Assembly: GCF_003815775.1 (NCBI RefSeq)
Contig: NZ_CP033926.1
Location: 3,658,001-3,722,000 of the forward strand
Direction of reading: 5' to 3'
From: Chryseobacterium joostei
Lineage (GTDB): Bacteria; Bacteroidota; Bacteroidia; Flavobacteriales; Weeksellaceae
Length of the DNA stretch: 64,000 nt
Numbering within the stretch: position 1 is the stretch's first letter; each line of letters opens with the position of its first letter. Shown here piece after piece: positions 53,194 through 64,000 of this stretch. The notes under the pieces were generated by a model that was given only the letters and a program-made list of their open reading frames with translations, did not search any database and had not been told where the DNA came from. The translations under genes and the position numbers were made by a program.

Positions 53194-55425
53194 TTAGGTT
53201 CTTGATTTTACAGCATCATTAGCTGATTTCATTTCCCTTGCTTTTTTCAGTTTCTGATTTCCAAAATTATAGGTTACCCCAACGCTAAATAATCTTGGAT
53301 AATTGAAATTGGTTACGTTGTTATAACTTCCGTGTGGTTGTACTCCTTCAATTTTATAGAAATTCTGATTGAAAACATCATATAGTTCTACCAACACGGT
53401 CCAGTCTCCGACTATTTTTTTTATGCTAAAATCCAGGCTTTGTCTTACTCCCATCATTCCACCTTCTGTGGCAGCTCTACTGGCTATGAAATAATTAACT
53501 CCCAAGAACCAATCCTTTTTGGAAGAAAGGCGGATGTTATTATTAAGCGTAGCGCTCATATTGTAGTTTTTAATATCAAGAACATAGGCTTCCAATTCTT
53601 CTGTTTCCCCAGGCTCCGGTATAGAGGTAGGATCCTTTGTTACACTACCGTTGAATGTTGTATATCCAAGGTTGACAGAGTAATTGGTGGTCCAGATATC
53701 TTTAAACCAGGATTTGTTCATTCCTAATGTTAATCCTAATTCTCTGCTGTTGCCATAGTTGGTTCTTATATATCGCAGAAACTTTATTTTTTCTGTAAAA
53801 GGATTTCCGTTTTCATCCACTTTAGATCGGGTTAAAGTTCCTCTTAATGGAAGCTGGCTTGAAGCATCGTCTATCATTGTAAAACTAAGATTGGCATAAA
53901 ATGCATTCTTGTACATATAATTAAGCTCCTGATTGTAGAACTTTGAAGCCAATATAAAAGGGTTATTCTGCGTATAGTTGGTAGGAGTGAAGTACATTCT
54001 TGATGGGTTCAGTTCCCAGAATCTTGGTCTTCTGATTCTGCTGGAGAATGTATAACTTAAATTATGATCAGAACTGATGGCGTAGTTTAGGTTTAGATAA
54101 GGTAACAGGTTGTTGTAATTTCTTTCAAATCCTGTTTTTCCAAGAATATCTCCCGTACTTTTAGTCATTTCATATCGAAGTCCTGCTTTTCCGGAAATTT
54201 TTTCAGTAAGCTTTCTTTCATAATTGATGTAGGCTCCCAGAATTTGTTCCTTATAAATGAAGTGATTGGTTTGTGCTGGATTATCAACGAAATTGGTTCC
54301 ATTAAAAACATCCTGTCTGGTATCATTATCGGTGTTGGTATGATTGTAACTAACTCCCATCAGCCATGTTGCACCCTTAGCCGTCTTTTTTAAATAATCA
54401 ATATTGGCAGCATAGTTATTAATGATCTGTGGTACTGATTGATGTAAAGCTGAATACTTGTTGTTCTCATCCTCATACAATGGAAAACTTTCATTAAAAC
54501 TCACTTTATCCCTGTTGAACCACAAATAGGAAACATTGGATGTAAGTTTACTTCCCAAAGAGTCAGTCTTTATTTCATAATTTAAATTAAAAGAATGATT
54601 TCTTGTTTGTGCATTTTCATTATTAATCGTTCTGTTTGTTAAAACTCCATCTTGCCAGTTCATCATCTCTAGTACAGAGTTGAAGCTTTTATTGTATCTC
54701 ATATTGTAAGATAGTCCCAAACTCTGCTTTTTGTTGATCTCATAATCAAGATTAATACCTCCTCCATAGTTATTATTAGGGTCAGCATTGTAACCATAAG
54801 ACTCATTTCTGAACGTAGGATCTCCGTTGGATAATCTGTATTTTTCTCTGTCCGTCCAGCTTCCTATTCTTACATTTGAGTTTCCGGACCATTTTCCTTG
54901 TCTGAAGTTGAATGATGCCCCAGCCGAGGGATTATTATAATAACCATGTTCATTCTGCATTTTCATAGTTCCATTGTAGCCATTGTTTCTGCTCTTTTTC
55001 ATAACAATATTGATAACTCCTTCCTTAGATTCAACCTGAAATTCACTTCCCGGAACAGTAATTACCTCAATTTTCTGAATATCTTCTGATGGAGTAGACT
55101 TTAGCATTTCAATCAATGCTTCAGCATCCATATTCGTTTTTTTATTGTTGATATAGATAACAGCATCTGATTTACCCAAAATCTTCAATGTTTTTCCATC
55201 TACACTAGAGATCATTGGAGTTTGCTTTAGCAGAGTAAACGTATTAGTTCCCTTAGCAATAGGAGAGGATGCCACATCATACACCAAACGGTCACCTTGT
55301 TTTTTGAAAACCTGCTTCTTGATATTTACTGCATCAATAGCATTCACTTTTACACTGTCTTTTTTCTGCTGGGCAGTAACAAATCCACTGAAAAATAGGG
55401 CTGCAATAAGAATTTGAGTTTTCAT
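53194..55425 (-). CDS. Outer-membrane beta-barrel protein (paralogue A)
   Basis: The protein has 743 residues. Signal peptide MKTQILIAALFFSGFVTAQQ, plug-like part (FTLLKQTPMISSVDGKTLKI, AVIYINNKKTNMDAEALIEM, IEVITVPGSEFQVESKEGVI), barrel, and C-terminal YNFGNQKLKKAREMKSANDA. Many segments match paralogue B almost word for word, while extracellular-loop-like parts differ, as expected when ligand specificity diverges. It is the first gene of the pair, with a promoter match at 55478-55485. Confidence 0.88.
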   Translation of the reverse strand: MKTQILIAALFFSGFVTAQQKKDSVKVNAIDAVNIKKQVFKKQGDRLVYDVASSPIAKGTNTFTLLKQTPMISSVDGKTLKILGKSDAVIYINNKKTNMDAEALIEMLKSTPSEDIQKIEVITVPGSEFQVESKEGVINIVMKKSRNNGYNGTMKMQNEHGYYNNPSAGASFNFRQGKWSGNSNVRIGSWTDREKYRLSNGDPTFRNESYGYNADPNNNYGGGINLDYEINKKQSLGLSYNMRYNKSFNSVLEMMNWQDGVLTNRTINNENAQTRNHSFNLNYEIKTDSLGSKLTSNVSYLWFNRDKVSFNESFPLYEDENNKYSALHQSVPQIINNYAANIDYLKKTAKGATWLMGVSYNHTNTDNDTRQDVFNGTNFVDNPAQTNHFIYKEQILGAYINYERKLTEKISGKAGLRYEMTKSTGDILGKTGFERNYNNLLPYLNLNYAISSDHNLSYTFSSRIRRPRFWELNPSRMYFTPTNYTQNNPFILASKFYNQELNYMYKNAFYANLSFTMIDDASSQLPLRGTLTRSKVDENGNPFTEKIKFLRYIRTNYGNSRELGLTLGMNKSWFKDIWTTNYSVNLGYTTFNGSVTKDPTSIPEPGETEELEAYVLDIKNYNMSATLNNNIRLSSKKDWFLGVNYFIASRAATEGGMMGVRQSLDFSIKKIVGDWTVLVELYDVFNQNFYKIEGVQPHGSYNNVTNFNYPRLFSVGVTYNFGNQKLKKAREMKSANDAVKSRT

Positions 55426-55477
55426 GATTGTTATTTTTTAATTGTTAATAGCTTGTATGGTTTGTTATTTTACATTA

Positions 55478-55510
55478 CAAAGATATGTAATAAATTTAGT
55501 ATCATGCAAT
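55478..55510 (-). promoter_or_regulatory. Putative promoter of the tandem barrel pair, with inverted repeat
   Basis: On the minus strand the -7 box TATCTTTG (55485-55478) is exact, with ATTG (55510-55507) at -33 and a 21-base spacer. The -7 box lies between the arms of an inverted repeat TTACAT-N9-ATGTAA (55470-55475, 55485-55490), a possible repressor site. Confidence 0.45.
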
Positions 55511-55617
55511 ACAAAGTACTTAAAAATGTTTTTAAATTGCTATAACTAATTGATTATCAGTGTGTAAAATTTTAAATTAAATTATTGATTGTTTGACCTT
55601 TCTGTATAATAAGACAA

Positions 55618-55640
55618 CTGTAACAATAATTTTGTTACAG
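55618..55640. repeat. Inverted repeat CTGTAACAA-N5-TTGTTACAG
   Basis: Perfect 9-bp arms (55618-55626, 55632-55640) stand between the DUF3817 gene end and the barrel promoter. No U tract follows on either strand, so it is either a weak terminator for the DUF3817 gene or an operator. Confidence 0.6.
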
Positions 55641-55669
55641 CAAAACATGAAATTTTATGAAAAAATAAA

Positions 55670-56008
55670 TTATTCTCTGTCGAACTTAGCCAGTTTTTTA
55701 TCAACCCAAATGGTTGCAAATGGGAAAAACGCAGCTAATAAAGCGAAAACAAAATCTTCATCATCCCAATTATAAATTTTTCTTGAAGGAAGGCAGAGTA
55801 TAAGATAAAGGGTGAAAAATAACCCGTGTAAACTACCAATAACGCTGATGAAGATAATAGAGTATAAATTTTCATCATAGCGGATCCAAATCATCGCAAC
55901 ACAGTACAACAAAAGACATGAAATAGCTTCTGCAAGACATATCTGCTTAAACCATTTGATAACTTTTTCCTGAGAATATTTTGAGAAAAATTTTTCGATG
56001 AAGTCCAT
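55670..56008 (-). CDS. DUF3817 family membrane protein
   Basis: The protein has 112 residues with three hydrophobic helices and the family feature SVIGSLHGLFFTLYLILCL, followed by DDEDFVFALLAAFFPFATIW. The start at 56008 (MDFIEKFFSKYSQEKVIKWF) looks natural. DUF3817 proteins are small integral membrane proteins of unknown function. It stands 82 bases after nadD on the same strand. Confidence 0.82.
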   Translation of the reverse strand: MDFIEKFFSKYSQEKVIKWFKQICLAEAISCLLLYCVAMIWIRYDENLYSIIFISVIGSLHGLFFTLYLILCLPSRKIYNWDDEDFVFALLAAFFPFATIWVDKKLAKFDRE

Positions 56009-56090
56009 TTCTTAAGGTATGAGGTGAGAGTTAAAAGTAAGAGTCTTTCTCTGGCTTTTTGTTTTGTCCTCTCATTTCTGATTGGCAAAA

Positions 56091-56675
56091 TTACTTATAA
56101 AAATTACTTCCATCCAAATATTCAAAAACTTCAGGTGGCAGCATAGGTCTTACATTCTTACCATCTTTAATCATGGTACGGATTTCAGTAGCGGAAAGTT
56201 CTATCACAGGAGCTTTTATCAGAGATATATTCTCATGCTGAAGATATTCCGAATCTTTCTTTTCCCCATCAAATACCCTTGGATAAACAATAATATGATG
56301 GTTCTTGATAAGTGTATCAGAATTTTTCCATTTGTGAAGACTTCCTAGATTATCCTCACCCATAATCAGGCTAAAGGAATAATCAGGATGTTTTTCATGA
56401 AGATAGGTAAGGGTATCGATCGTATAGCTTGGCTGTGGAAGAGAAAACTCAACATTGGAAGCACGCATATTCGGATAGTTTTTTACAGCAAGCTGTACCA
56501 TATCCAGTCTATTATGATCTTTCAATAAAGATTTCTTATCCTTAAACGGGTTTTGTGGACTTACTACAAACCACAACTCATCCATATCAGAATTCTCAAG
56601 AATATAATTGGCCAAAATAAGATGTCCAATGTGTATTGGATTAAAAGATCCGAAGAATAGACCGATTTTTTTCAT
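56091..56675 (-). CDS. nadD: Nicotinate-nucleotide adenylyltransferase
   Basis: The enzyme has 194 residues and joins nicotinate mononucleotide and ATP to deamido-NAD in NAD biosynthesis. The nucleotidyl-transferase motif GSFNPIHIGHL (HxGH at 15-18) and the C-terminal SATEIR (variant of ISSTxIR) are intact, as is SLIMGEDNLGSLHKW. The length is normal. It lies 114 bases downstream of recJ. Confidence 0.95.
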   Translation of the reverse strand: MKKIGLFFGSFNPIHIGHLILANYILENSDMDELWFVVSPQNPFKDKKSLLKDHNRLDMVQLAVKNYPNMRASNVEFSLPQPSYTIDTLTYLHEKHPDYSFSLIMGEDNLGSLHKWKNSDTLIKNHHIIVYPRVFDGEKKDSEYLQHENISLIKAPVIELSATEIRTMIKDGKNVRPMLPPEVFEYLDGSNFYK

Positions 56676-56789
56676 TTTTTTAGGTAGTAGGTAACAGTAC
56701 TTTAGAATATAAACAGAGAATAAGGTTTTTTAGGCTTACGGAATTTCATATTTGTTATGATATACCTGCAACCTAAATCCTACAACCTT

Positions 56790-58502
56790 TTATTCTCTAA
56801 ATTTCACATCCTTTATATTAAGATAATGAGTTACATTGCCTTTCCAGTGATTTTCCTCCAGAGTAAAAGCAATATCAAAATTTTTATTTTTAAAATCCTC
56901 TACAAATTGTCCCAGTTTAAAGCCGACACATTCAATATTTCGTCCCGTAGATTCCTGCTTGATATAGAACTTCATATGGTTGTTATCTTTTCCCATAGTC
57001 TTCACATATCCTGATAATTTTTGATCAGTTAATGTAAAAATAGGTTTCATATTATGAGGTCCGAAAGGGGCAAGTTTTCTGTGAAAATTAATAAATTCCC
57101 TGTTGATTTCATCAATCTTAATTTCAGAATCAATCGTGATGGATGGTTCCTTTTGGTGTTCCTTGATCTTCTCAGAAACAATTTTTTCAAATTTTTCCTT
57201 GAATGCCTCAAACTTATCTTTCTCCATAGAAAGTCCAGCAGCAGCATGATGTCCACCGAACTTAAGAAAATATTCTGAGCACATATCTAGAGCTTCATGA
57301 ACGTCAAAGTCTGAAACCGATCTTGCAGAAGCTACCATCTCACCGTTATTACCGTCTGTAAAGACCAGCGTTGGTTTATAATAAGTTTCGATAAGCCTTG
57401 AAGCTACAATACCAATGACTCCTTTATTCCATTCAGGATGATAAACAATAGTGGAGTGCTTTGTTTCCTGCTGAGATTCCATAATTTGATTCAAGGCAGA
57501 AAGAGTGGAGTTCATATCCAGTTCACGCCTTTCATCGTTAAGGTTCATGATGTCATGAACAATTTGGTGGGCATGCTTTAGATTATCAGAAACCATAAGT
57601 TCCACAGCGGCTTTACCATGTGAAATTCTTCCTGCAGCGTTTATTTTAGGAGCAATTTCAAATACAATGTTTGAAATTTCAAAATGAGAAAGCTTATCCT
57701 CTGGAATCAATAGTCTTAATCCAAGATTCCTTGTCTTTCTAAGGGTTTTCAGTCCCATTTTAGCAAGAACCCTGTTTTCACCAGTCATCGAAACAATATC
57801 TGCAGCAATGGATATTGCCAAAAGATCCGTTAGCTCAAATAATTCAGCATCCGGAAGCTTATAGATAGTATTCAACCCCTGACAAAGCTTAAAGCCGACA
57901 CCACATCCGGAAAGTTCCTTAAATGGATATCTACAGTCACTTCTCTTAGGATCAAGTACAGCTGCTGCATTGGGAATCTCGTCACCAGGAAGGTGGTGAT
58001 CACAAATGATAAAGTCAATATCAAGACTGGAGGCATAATTGATCATGTCAAGAGCCTTGATTCCACAGTCAAGAGCAATGATTAATGAAAAACCATTCTC
58101 CTTTGCAAAATCAATCCCTTCTGTGGAAATCCCATATCCCTCAGAATTTCTGTCCGGAATATAATAATCCAAATATTTTTTCTCAACAATTTTGCTGAGG
58201 TAAAGGTACATTAAGGCTACTGCTGTAGTTCCATCTACATCATAATCACCATATATCAATATTTTTTCGCCATTTTCAATTGCAGTGGCAATGCGCTCTA
58301 CAGCTTTTTGCATATCTGCCATTAAAAACGGACTGTGTATATCGTTAAGGTTTGGTTTGAAAAATTCTCTCGCCTTTTGATAATTGTCAATTCCTCTTAG
58401 AACGAGAATTTTAGATTCAAAAGTACCAAAACCAAGCGACGAACTTAGTCCGTCCACAATTTCCTCATCGGGTTCGGGCTTATAAATCCATTTTTGACTC
58501 AT
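56790..58502 (-). CDS. recJ: Single-stranded-DNA-specific exonuclease RecJ
   Basis: The enzyme has 570 residues and is a 5'-3' ssDNA exonuclease of recombination and mismatch repair. DHH-family motifs are present: YGDYDVDGTTAVALM (D86 and D88), IALDCGI, ICDHHLPG (DHH at 168-170), and the DHHA1 part with VIGIVASRLIETYYKPTLVF and FGGHHAAAGLSM. The length is normal for Bacteroidota. Confidence 0.96.
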   Translation of the reverse strand: MSQKWIYKPEPDEEIVDGLSSSLGFGTFESKILVLRGIDNYQKAREFFKPNLNDIHSPFLMADMQKAVERIATAIENGEKILIYGDYDVDGTTAVALMYLYLSKIVEKKYLDYYIPDRNSEGYGISTEGIDFAKENGFSLIIALDCGIKALDMINYASSLDIDFIICDHHLPGDEIPNAAAVLDPKRSDCRYPFKELSGCGVGFKLCQGLNTIYKLPDAELFELTDLLAISIAADIVSMTGENRVLAKMGLKTLRKTRNLGLRLLIPEDKLSHFEISNIVFEIAPKINAAGRISHGKAAVELMVSDNLKHAHQIVHDIMNLNDERRELDMNSTLSALNQIMESQQETKHSTIVYHPEWNKGVIGIVASRLIETYYKPTLVFTDGNNGEMVASARSVSDFDVHEALDMCSEYFLKFGGHHAAAGLSMEKDKFEAFKEKFEKIVSEKIKEHQKEPSITIDSEIKIDEINREFINFHRKLAPFGPHNMKPIFTLTDQKLSGYVKTMGKDNNHMKFYIKQESTGRNIECVGFKLGQFVEDFKNKNFDIAFTLEENHWKGNVTHYLNIKDVKFRE

Positions 58503-58582
58503 TTCACAAAAATAAGGAAAAAAGTTCTAAAAGCCTCTTTAAAAATCAGCAAATTAGATTTAAAAAAACAGCAGGAATAAGT

Positions 58583-59608
58583 CTAATAAAACTCGTACTT
58601 ATTTGTGAAAATAACGGTTGAATCTATTTTTCCGTTCTTTTCTAAAGTCATCTTTACAGGAATATTATACCCATCCAAATCATATTTTTCAAATGTCTTT
58701 TCATTGTTATTCTGGGTAAAACTGTCATCAAAAATCAATGTTTTTCCAAAATATTTTCTTTTCTGATCAAATTGATATTCAGTATTAACCGTTTCGATGA
58801 TAGTGAATTTATTTTCAGGATATTCTGTTGTGGTTTGCTTTAAATTCTTTTCCTCATCATATTCTTTTGCGATCTTTTTATTGTCTTTATACTCAATAAA
58901 ATAAGAGTTGTCATAATAGATTTTACCCTGATCTAAAACAGTCTTTGACATCAATTGATTTGAGTCGTTAAATTGATACACAACATGGAAATCATGACTT
59001 GAAGGTTGTTTCTTAGGGAATGCTTTTACTAGTTTTTTATTAAAATCATATTCAAAAACATAGGAACTTTTATTCTTTTTATTATTCAGCTTCAGAATAT
59101 TTTTATCCTTGTCAAAATCTTCAGCTTTTAGTAAGTTTTCAATATATCTCCAGGCATTTTCATTGCCTCCGGTTATTGGAATTCCTGTGCTATTTACAAG
59201 GATTATATTTCCTACAGCGTCATAATGATATTCATTTGAACTGGCTCCGGTATTAGAATGTAGGATAAGGGTTTTGACTGGCTGGTTTTTATCATTGTAA
59301 AGATTTCTTTCAATAATGGTTAAGTATTTTCCGCTCCAGTTTTCACTTACATATTGTCGATAATATTTATAAATCAAATTTCCATTTTTATCATACTCTA
59401 AAATGTTAAGGTATTCACCATTGCTTTTCTGCTCAAGTCTTTTTAAGTTTTTTGGATAGGTTGATGAGGTGAAGTTCACATTAAAGGGTAAGTTGTATGT
59501 ATTAGAGGTCATCATTACATCTTCATAATCAGGCATATTAAATTTTATTTTTTCCTGCCCTGCGAATAAAGAAAAGAAGAATATAGTAAAAAGGTAAATG
59601 GCTTTCAT
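58583..59608 (-). CDS. Secreted protein with YD-repeat-like beta segments
   Basis: The protein has 341 residues with a signal peptide (MKAIYLFTIFFFSLFAGQE). The mature part has repeated short strands of the form YDKNGNLIYKYYRQ, YHYDAVGNIILVNS and FEYDFNKKLVKAFP, typical of YD/RHS-like units but without an RHS core or toxin tip. I do not recognise a family. It is divergent from the M48 peptidase gene. Confidence 0.75.
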   Translation of the reverse strand: MKAIYLFTIFFFSLFAGQEKIKFNMPDYEDVMMTSNTYNLPFNVNFTSSTYPKNLKRLEQKSNGEYLNILEYDKNGNLIYKYYRQYVSENWSGKYLTIIERNLYNDKNQPVKTLILHSNTGASSNEYHYDAVGNIILVNSTGIPITGGNENAWRYIENLLKAEDFDKDKNILKLNNKKNKSSYVFEYDFNKKLVKAFPKKQPSSHDFHVVYQFNDSNQLMSKTVLDQGKIYYDNSYFIEYKDNKKIAKEYDEEKNLKQTTTEYPENKFTIIETVNTEYQFDQKRKYFGKTLIFDDSFTQNNNEKTFEKYDLDGYNIPVKMTLEKNGKIDSTVIFTNKYEFY

Positions 59609-59700
59609 TTTTGCCTCTAAAATTAAAAAAATAGAGTGTACTTTTTTAACCTTATTATTGTTGAAAAATGGTTATCTTCGTCCTCCAAATTTAAATGACT

Positions 59701-60513
59701 ATGAAAAAAATTATCGTATGCCTTTCACTTTTAGGGGCAGTGAATTCGATCAATGCTCAAAAAATTAATCTTGGTAAGGCTGCCGGAATAGTTTCAAATG
59801 GAGCTAAGGCCCTAACTTTTACCAACGAGGATGCCGTTAAATTATCCAAAGAATCAGTAGATTGGATGGATAAAAACAATGCAGTAGCAGGACCAAAAGA
59901 TCCATATACTGTAAGACTGAACAAACTGTTTGGAAAACACAAATCTCAAGACGGCCTAAACCTGAACTATAAAGTTTATAAAGTAAAAGATATCAATGCT
60001 TTTGCTTGTGCAGACGGAAGTGTACGTGTATTTTCATCCTTAATGGATATTATGACAGATAATGAGCTGTTAGCTGTTATCGGTCACGAGATTGGCCACG
60101 TAAAAAATGAGGATACAAAAGATGCCATGAAATCTGCTTATCTAAAAGCAGCGGCATTAGATGCGGCTTCATCGGCTTCCAACGCAGTAGCTACTCTTAA
60201 TGATAGCCAGGTTGGTAAGATGGCCAATGCATTTTTAGATGCTTCTCACAGTAAGAAACAGGAGTCTGAAGCAGATACTTATTCATACGACTTCATGAAG
60301 GCTAATAAATATGATGTAGTAGGAGCTTATACAGCTTTCAAAAAACTAGCATTGCTTTCACAGGGAAGTACACAGACAGGTTTTGAGAAAATGTTCAACT
60401 CTCACCCGGATAGTGAGAAAAGAGCACAGGCAATCAAGAAAAGAGCTGAAAAAGACGGATTATGGAAAGATCCGGGAACTGTTGCTCTTCCAACTGCAAA
60501 ACTTACAAAATAA
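59701..60513 (+). CDS. M48-family metallopeptidase
   Basis: The protein has 270 residues from ATG 59701 (an ATG six bases earlier is possible). After a signal peptide ending INAQ, the zinc motif HEIGH (129-133) and the downstream third ligand in QESEADTYSYDF define an M48 peptidase. The distribution of the rest resembles LoiP/YggG-type envelope proteases that act on misfolded outer-membrane proteins. There is no TM helix beyond the signal, so it is periplasmic or a surface protein. Confidence 0.92.
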   Translation: MKKIIVCLSLLGAVNSINAQKINLGKAAGIVSNGAKALTFTNEDAVKLSKESVDWMDKNNAVAGPKDPYTVRLNKLFGKHKSQDGLNLNYKVYKVKDINAFACADGSVRVFSSLMDIMTDNELLAVIGHEIGHVKNEDTKDAMKSAYLKAAALDAASSASNAVATLNDSQVGKMANAFLDASHSKKQESEADTYSYDFMKANKYDVVGAYTAFKKLALLSQGSTQTGFEKMFNSHPDSEKRAQAIKKRAEKDGLWKDPGTVALPTAKLTK

Positions 60514-60538
60514 TTATTTTATTTATTGTTTAAAAGAA

Positions 60539-60570
60539 AAAACCTCAAAGCATTGCTTTGAGGTTTTTTT
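60539..60570. terminator. Bidirectional terminator between the M48 and ABC-F genes
   Basis: A 13-bp stem AAAACCTCAAAGC/GCTTTGAGGTTTT (60539-60551, 60555-60567) has a three-base loop. T tracts follow on both strands. Confidence 0.9.
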
Positions 60571-60594
60571 ATTTTATTCCGTATTCAGATCAGA

Positions 60595-62289
<1,695 letters not shown>

Positions 62290-62335
62290 TTAAATGTATC
62301 GTATTTTTTATATATTTCATTAACGAAATTTTAAA

Positions 62336-62797
62336 ATGATGAAGATTGAAAAAACAGTTAGTATATTAAATAAAAGGGCCCGCTTTGAATATGAGATTAT
62401 TGAAGAATACGAAGCCGGAATGGTTTTAACGGGTACGGAAATAAAATCTTTACGTTCCTCTAAAGCATCCATCACAGAATCGTTCTGTCAGTTTATTGAT
62501 GGGGAATTATACATTATAAATATGATGATTGATGAGTACAAATTAGGAACTTTTTACAATCATAAGACAAAAAGGGAACGGAAATTGCTCTTGCACAAAA
62601 AAGAATTACTGAAACTTGAAAAAAAGTTAAAGGATGCAGGGAACACTATTATACCCCTAAAGTTATATATCACGGATAGAGGTAAAGCAAAAGTGCTGAT
62701 AGCGCTTGGTAGAGGGAAAAAACTTTTCGATAAAAGGGAGGCCATAAAAGATAGAGAAAATAAAAGGAACCTGGACAGAATATTAAAGAAAAGTTAA
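62336..62797 (+). CDS. smpB: SsrA-binding protein SmpB
   Basis: The protein has 153 residues with an OB fold that carries tmRNA to stalled ribosomes. Hallmarks are NKRARFEYEIIEEYEAGMVL, GTEIKSLRSSKASITES, KRERKLLLHKKEL and the C-terminal tail LGRGKKLFDKREAIKDRENK that enters the mRNA channel. There are two ATGs in tandem, and either can be the start. It is divergent from the ABC-F gene across about 118 bases. Confidence 0.96.
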   Translation: MMKIEKTVSILNKRARFEYEIIEEYEAGMVLTGTEIKSLRSSKASITESFCQFIDGELYIINMMIDEYKLGTFYNHKTKRERKLLLHKKELLKLEKKLKDAGNTIIPLKLYITDRGKAKVLIALGRGKKLFDKREAIKDRENKRNLDRILKKS

Positions 62798-62813
62798 AAA
62801 TCATTTGAAAAAC

Positions 62814-62845
62814 TTTGTATATAAAGAAAAATTATATTTATTTTG
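62814..62845 (+). promoter_or_regulatory. Putative promoter of the OmpA-family gene
   Basis: TTTG (62814-62817), a 21-base spacer and TATTTTG (62839-62845, one base short of TAnnTTTG) precede the ATG at 62875. Confidence 0.4.
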
Positions 62846-62874
62846 CATTATCAATTATTTAATCATTTAATTCT

Positions 62875-64000
62875 ATGAAAAATCTAAAATTAGGAATTTC
62901 AGCATTGGCGCTTACTGTTGCCTCTACTGTCTTTGCCCAGACTACCAACAACCCGTGGTTAATCGGAGTTGGTGCTCATGCGGAAAATCACAAGGCAGCA
63001 CAGACAGGATTCAGTAACACGTTCTCTGCTAATAATTTAACGAAGAGAATGTTCAATTTGAACAACTTCTCTATTACACCTCCGTTATCTAAGTTAACAG
63101 TTGCTAGAAACATTGGTAAAGGTTTAGTTATTGACTGGCAAACTTCTGTTGGTAATGTTGAAAACAAAAGATTCAACATGGGGAAAGAATTTTTCCTAAT
63201 GACAGGTATTGGTTTCCAGGCGAAAGCTGCAGGTCTTTTATGGAACGAGGAGTCTTGGTTTGATCCTTACTTAAGAGTTGGTGCCAACTACTTAAGACAT
63301 GATTACACTAGTCTTGCTTTCCCAAGAAATGACTACAAAGGAGAATCTGTTCCTAACGGAAAAGATGGTAACGAGAATGGTAAAGCTAATCACTTTACTG
63401 TATCTACAGGTGCTGGTGCTAACTTTTGGGTAACTAAGAACTTCGGTCTTGGTATTCAAGGTGACTATGTATCAACTCCAGGTGATAAATCTACAGTTGC
63501 TAACTTCTGGCAAGCTTCCGCATCTATCTTATTTAGATTCGGAAACAGAGATAGAGATAAGGATGGTATCTTAGATAAAGATGACCTTTGTCCAGATACA
63601 CCAGGTTTACCAGAATTCCAAGGATGTCCTGATACTGACGGAGATGGAGTTCCAGATAAAGACGATCAGTGTCCAGATGTAGCTGGTCCAGTTGAAAACA
63701 ACGGTTGTCCTTGGCCAGATACTGATGGTGATGGTGTTATCGATAAAGATGATGCTTGTCCTACAGTAGCAGGTCCTGCTGAAAACAACGGTTGTCCTTG
63801 GCCAGACACAGACGGTGACGGTATCTTAGATAAAGATGATGCTTGTCCTACTGTTCCAGGTCTTCCAGAATACAACGGATGTCCTAAGCCTAAGACTAAA
63901 ACTGCTGAAGAAGTTGAAACTACATTCAAGAGTGTATTCTTTGACTTCAACAAAGCTTCAATCAAAGCTGAGTCTAAAGGAGCATTAGATAGAGCTGCTG
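62875..64000 (+). CDS. OmpA-family outer-membrane protein with TSP type-3 repeats (3' end outside window)
   Basis: 375 residues are visible. Signal peptide [22 protein letters not shown], then a small N-terminal barrel (through about residue 225, ending [10 protein letters not shown]). Four calcium-binding thrombospondin type-3 units follow, of the form [15 protein letters not shown], each closed by a Gly-Cys-Pro. The peptidoglycan-binding OmpA domain begins at [20 protein letters not shown] and is cut by the window end. It links the outer membrane to the cell wall. The third and fourth repeat units are nearly identical at DNA level, so a short recombination-prone repeat exists here. Confidence 0.93.
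   Translation, partial: MKNLKLGISALALTVASTVFAQTTNNPWLIGVGAHAENHKAAQTGFSNTFSANNLTKRMFNLNNFSITPPLSKLTVARNIGKGLVIDWQTSVGNVENKRFNMGKEFFLMTGIGFQAKAAGLLWNEESWFDPYLRVGANYLRHDYTSLAFPRNDYKGESVPNGKDGNENGKANHFTVSTGAGANFWVTKNFGLGIQGDYVSTPGDKSTVANFWQASASILFRFGNRDRDKDGILDKDDLCPDTPGLPEFQGCPDTDGDGVPDKDDQCPDVAGPVENNGCPWPDTDGDGVIDKDDACPTVAGPAENNGCPWPDTDGDGILDKDDACPTVPGLPEYNGCPKPKTKTAEEVETTFKSVFFDFNKASIKAESKGALDRAA

Noticed and set aside
58507..58514. TATTTTTG on the minus strand as recJ promoter
   Set aside because: It would start transcription at or inside the start codon and has no -33 partner.
63666..63965. 99-residue minus-strand ORF with repeated motifs
   Set aside because: It mirrors the DNA of the TSP type-3 repeats of the OmpA-family gene; the repetition comes from the coding strand.

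Overview
The window reads as chromosomal DNA of a Bacteroidota bacterium of class Flavobacteriia, most likely Chryseobacterium or a close Weeksellaceae relative. Grounds: low G+C, almost no Shine-Dalgarno sequences, -33/-7 promoters of the TTTG-N17..23-TAnnTTTG type, many SusC/TonB-type outer-membrane barrels, a GLPGLI-family protein, and ribosomal proteins with Bacteroidota-style tails. I saw no tRNA or rRNA gene, CRISPR array, transposase or phage gene.

Layout. (1) 1-1382: 3' end of fusA, then rpsJ, closed by a terminator. (2) 1461-6356: iron-uptake locus with a TonB-dependent siderophore receptor, a lipoprotein, a PepSY-TM protein and a low-affinity iron permease family protein. (3) 6419-10706: three minus-strand secreted or lipoprotein genes without clear function. 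(4) 10833-16388: glycerol regulon. glpD-glpK-glpF plus an outer-membrane barrel run leftward, and a divergent DeoR/GlpR regulator runs rightward. An 11-bp tandem repeat sits between promoter and glpD start. (5) 16550-17693: a small four-cysteine secreted peptide and a GLPGLI protein. (6) 17904-31884: the S10-spc-alpha ribosomal superoperon from rplC to rplQ, including secY, infA, rpmJ and rpoA, under a near-perfect promoter. rpsJ is separated from rplC by about 16.7 kb. (7) 31907-35333: MliC-like lipoprotein, eno, gltA. (8) 35548-39053: AraC-family regulator, outer-membrane barrel, and an overlooked 53-codon gene for a double-glycine-leader, six-cysteine bacteriocin-like peptide. (9) 39294-48124: guanidine/polyamine region. 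It holds two arginine-deiminase-superfamily enzymes flanking a frameshifted four-helix-bundle gene, then a tight cassette: SpeD, DUF4178, a tiny membrane protein, DUF350, a membrane-fused SpeE-like aminopropyltransferase, a membrane-anchored FAD oxidoreductase and a His-rich multi-pass protein. (10) 48096-55510: GH43-type hydrolase, lipoprotein esterase, and two tandem paralogous outer-membrane barrels. (11) 55670-64000: DUF3817, nadD, recJ, a secreted YD-like protein, an M48 protease, a YbiT-like ABC-F ATPase with one degenerate composite ATP site, smpB, and an OmpA-family gene cut by the window edge.

The strongest candidates for new biology are the polyamine membrane cassette (41783-48124) and the small cysteine-rich leader peptide (38892-39053). 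Functional names rest on recognising motifs by eye; no database search was run.
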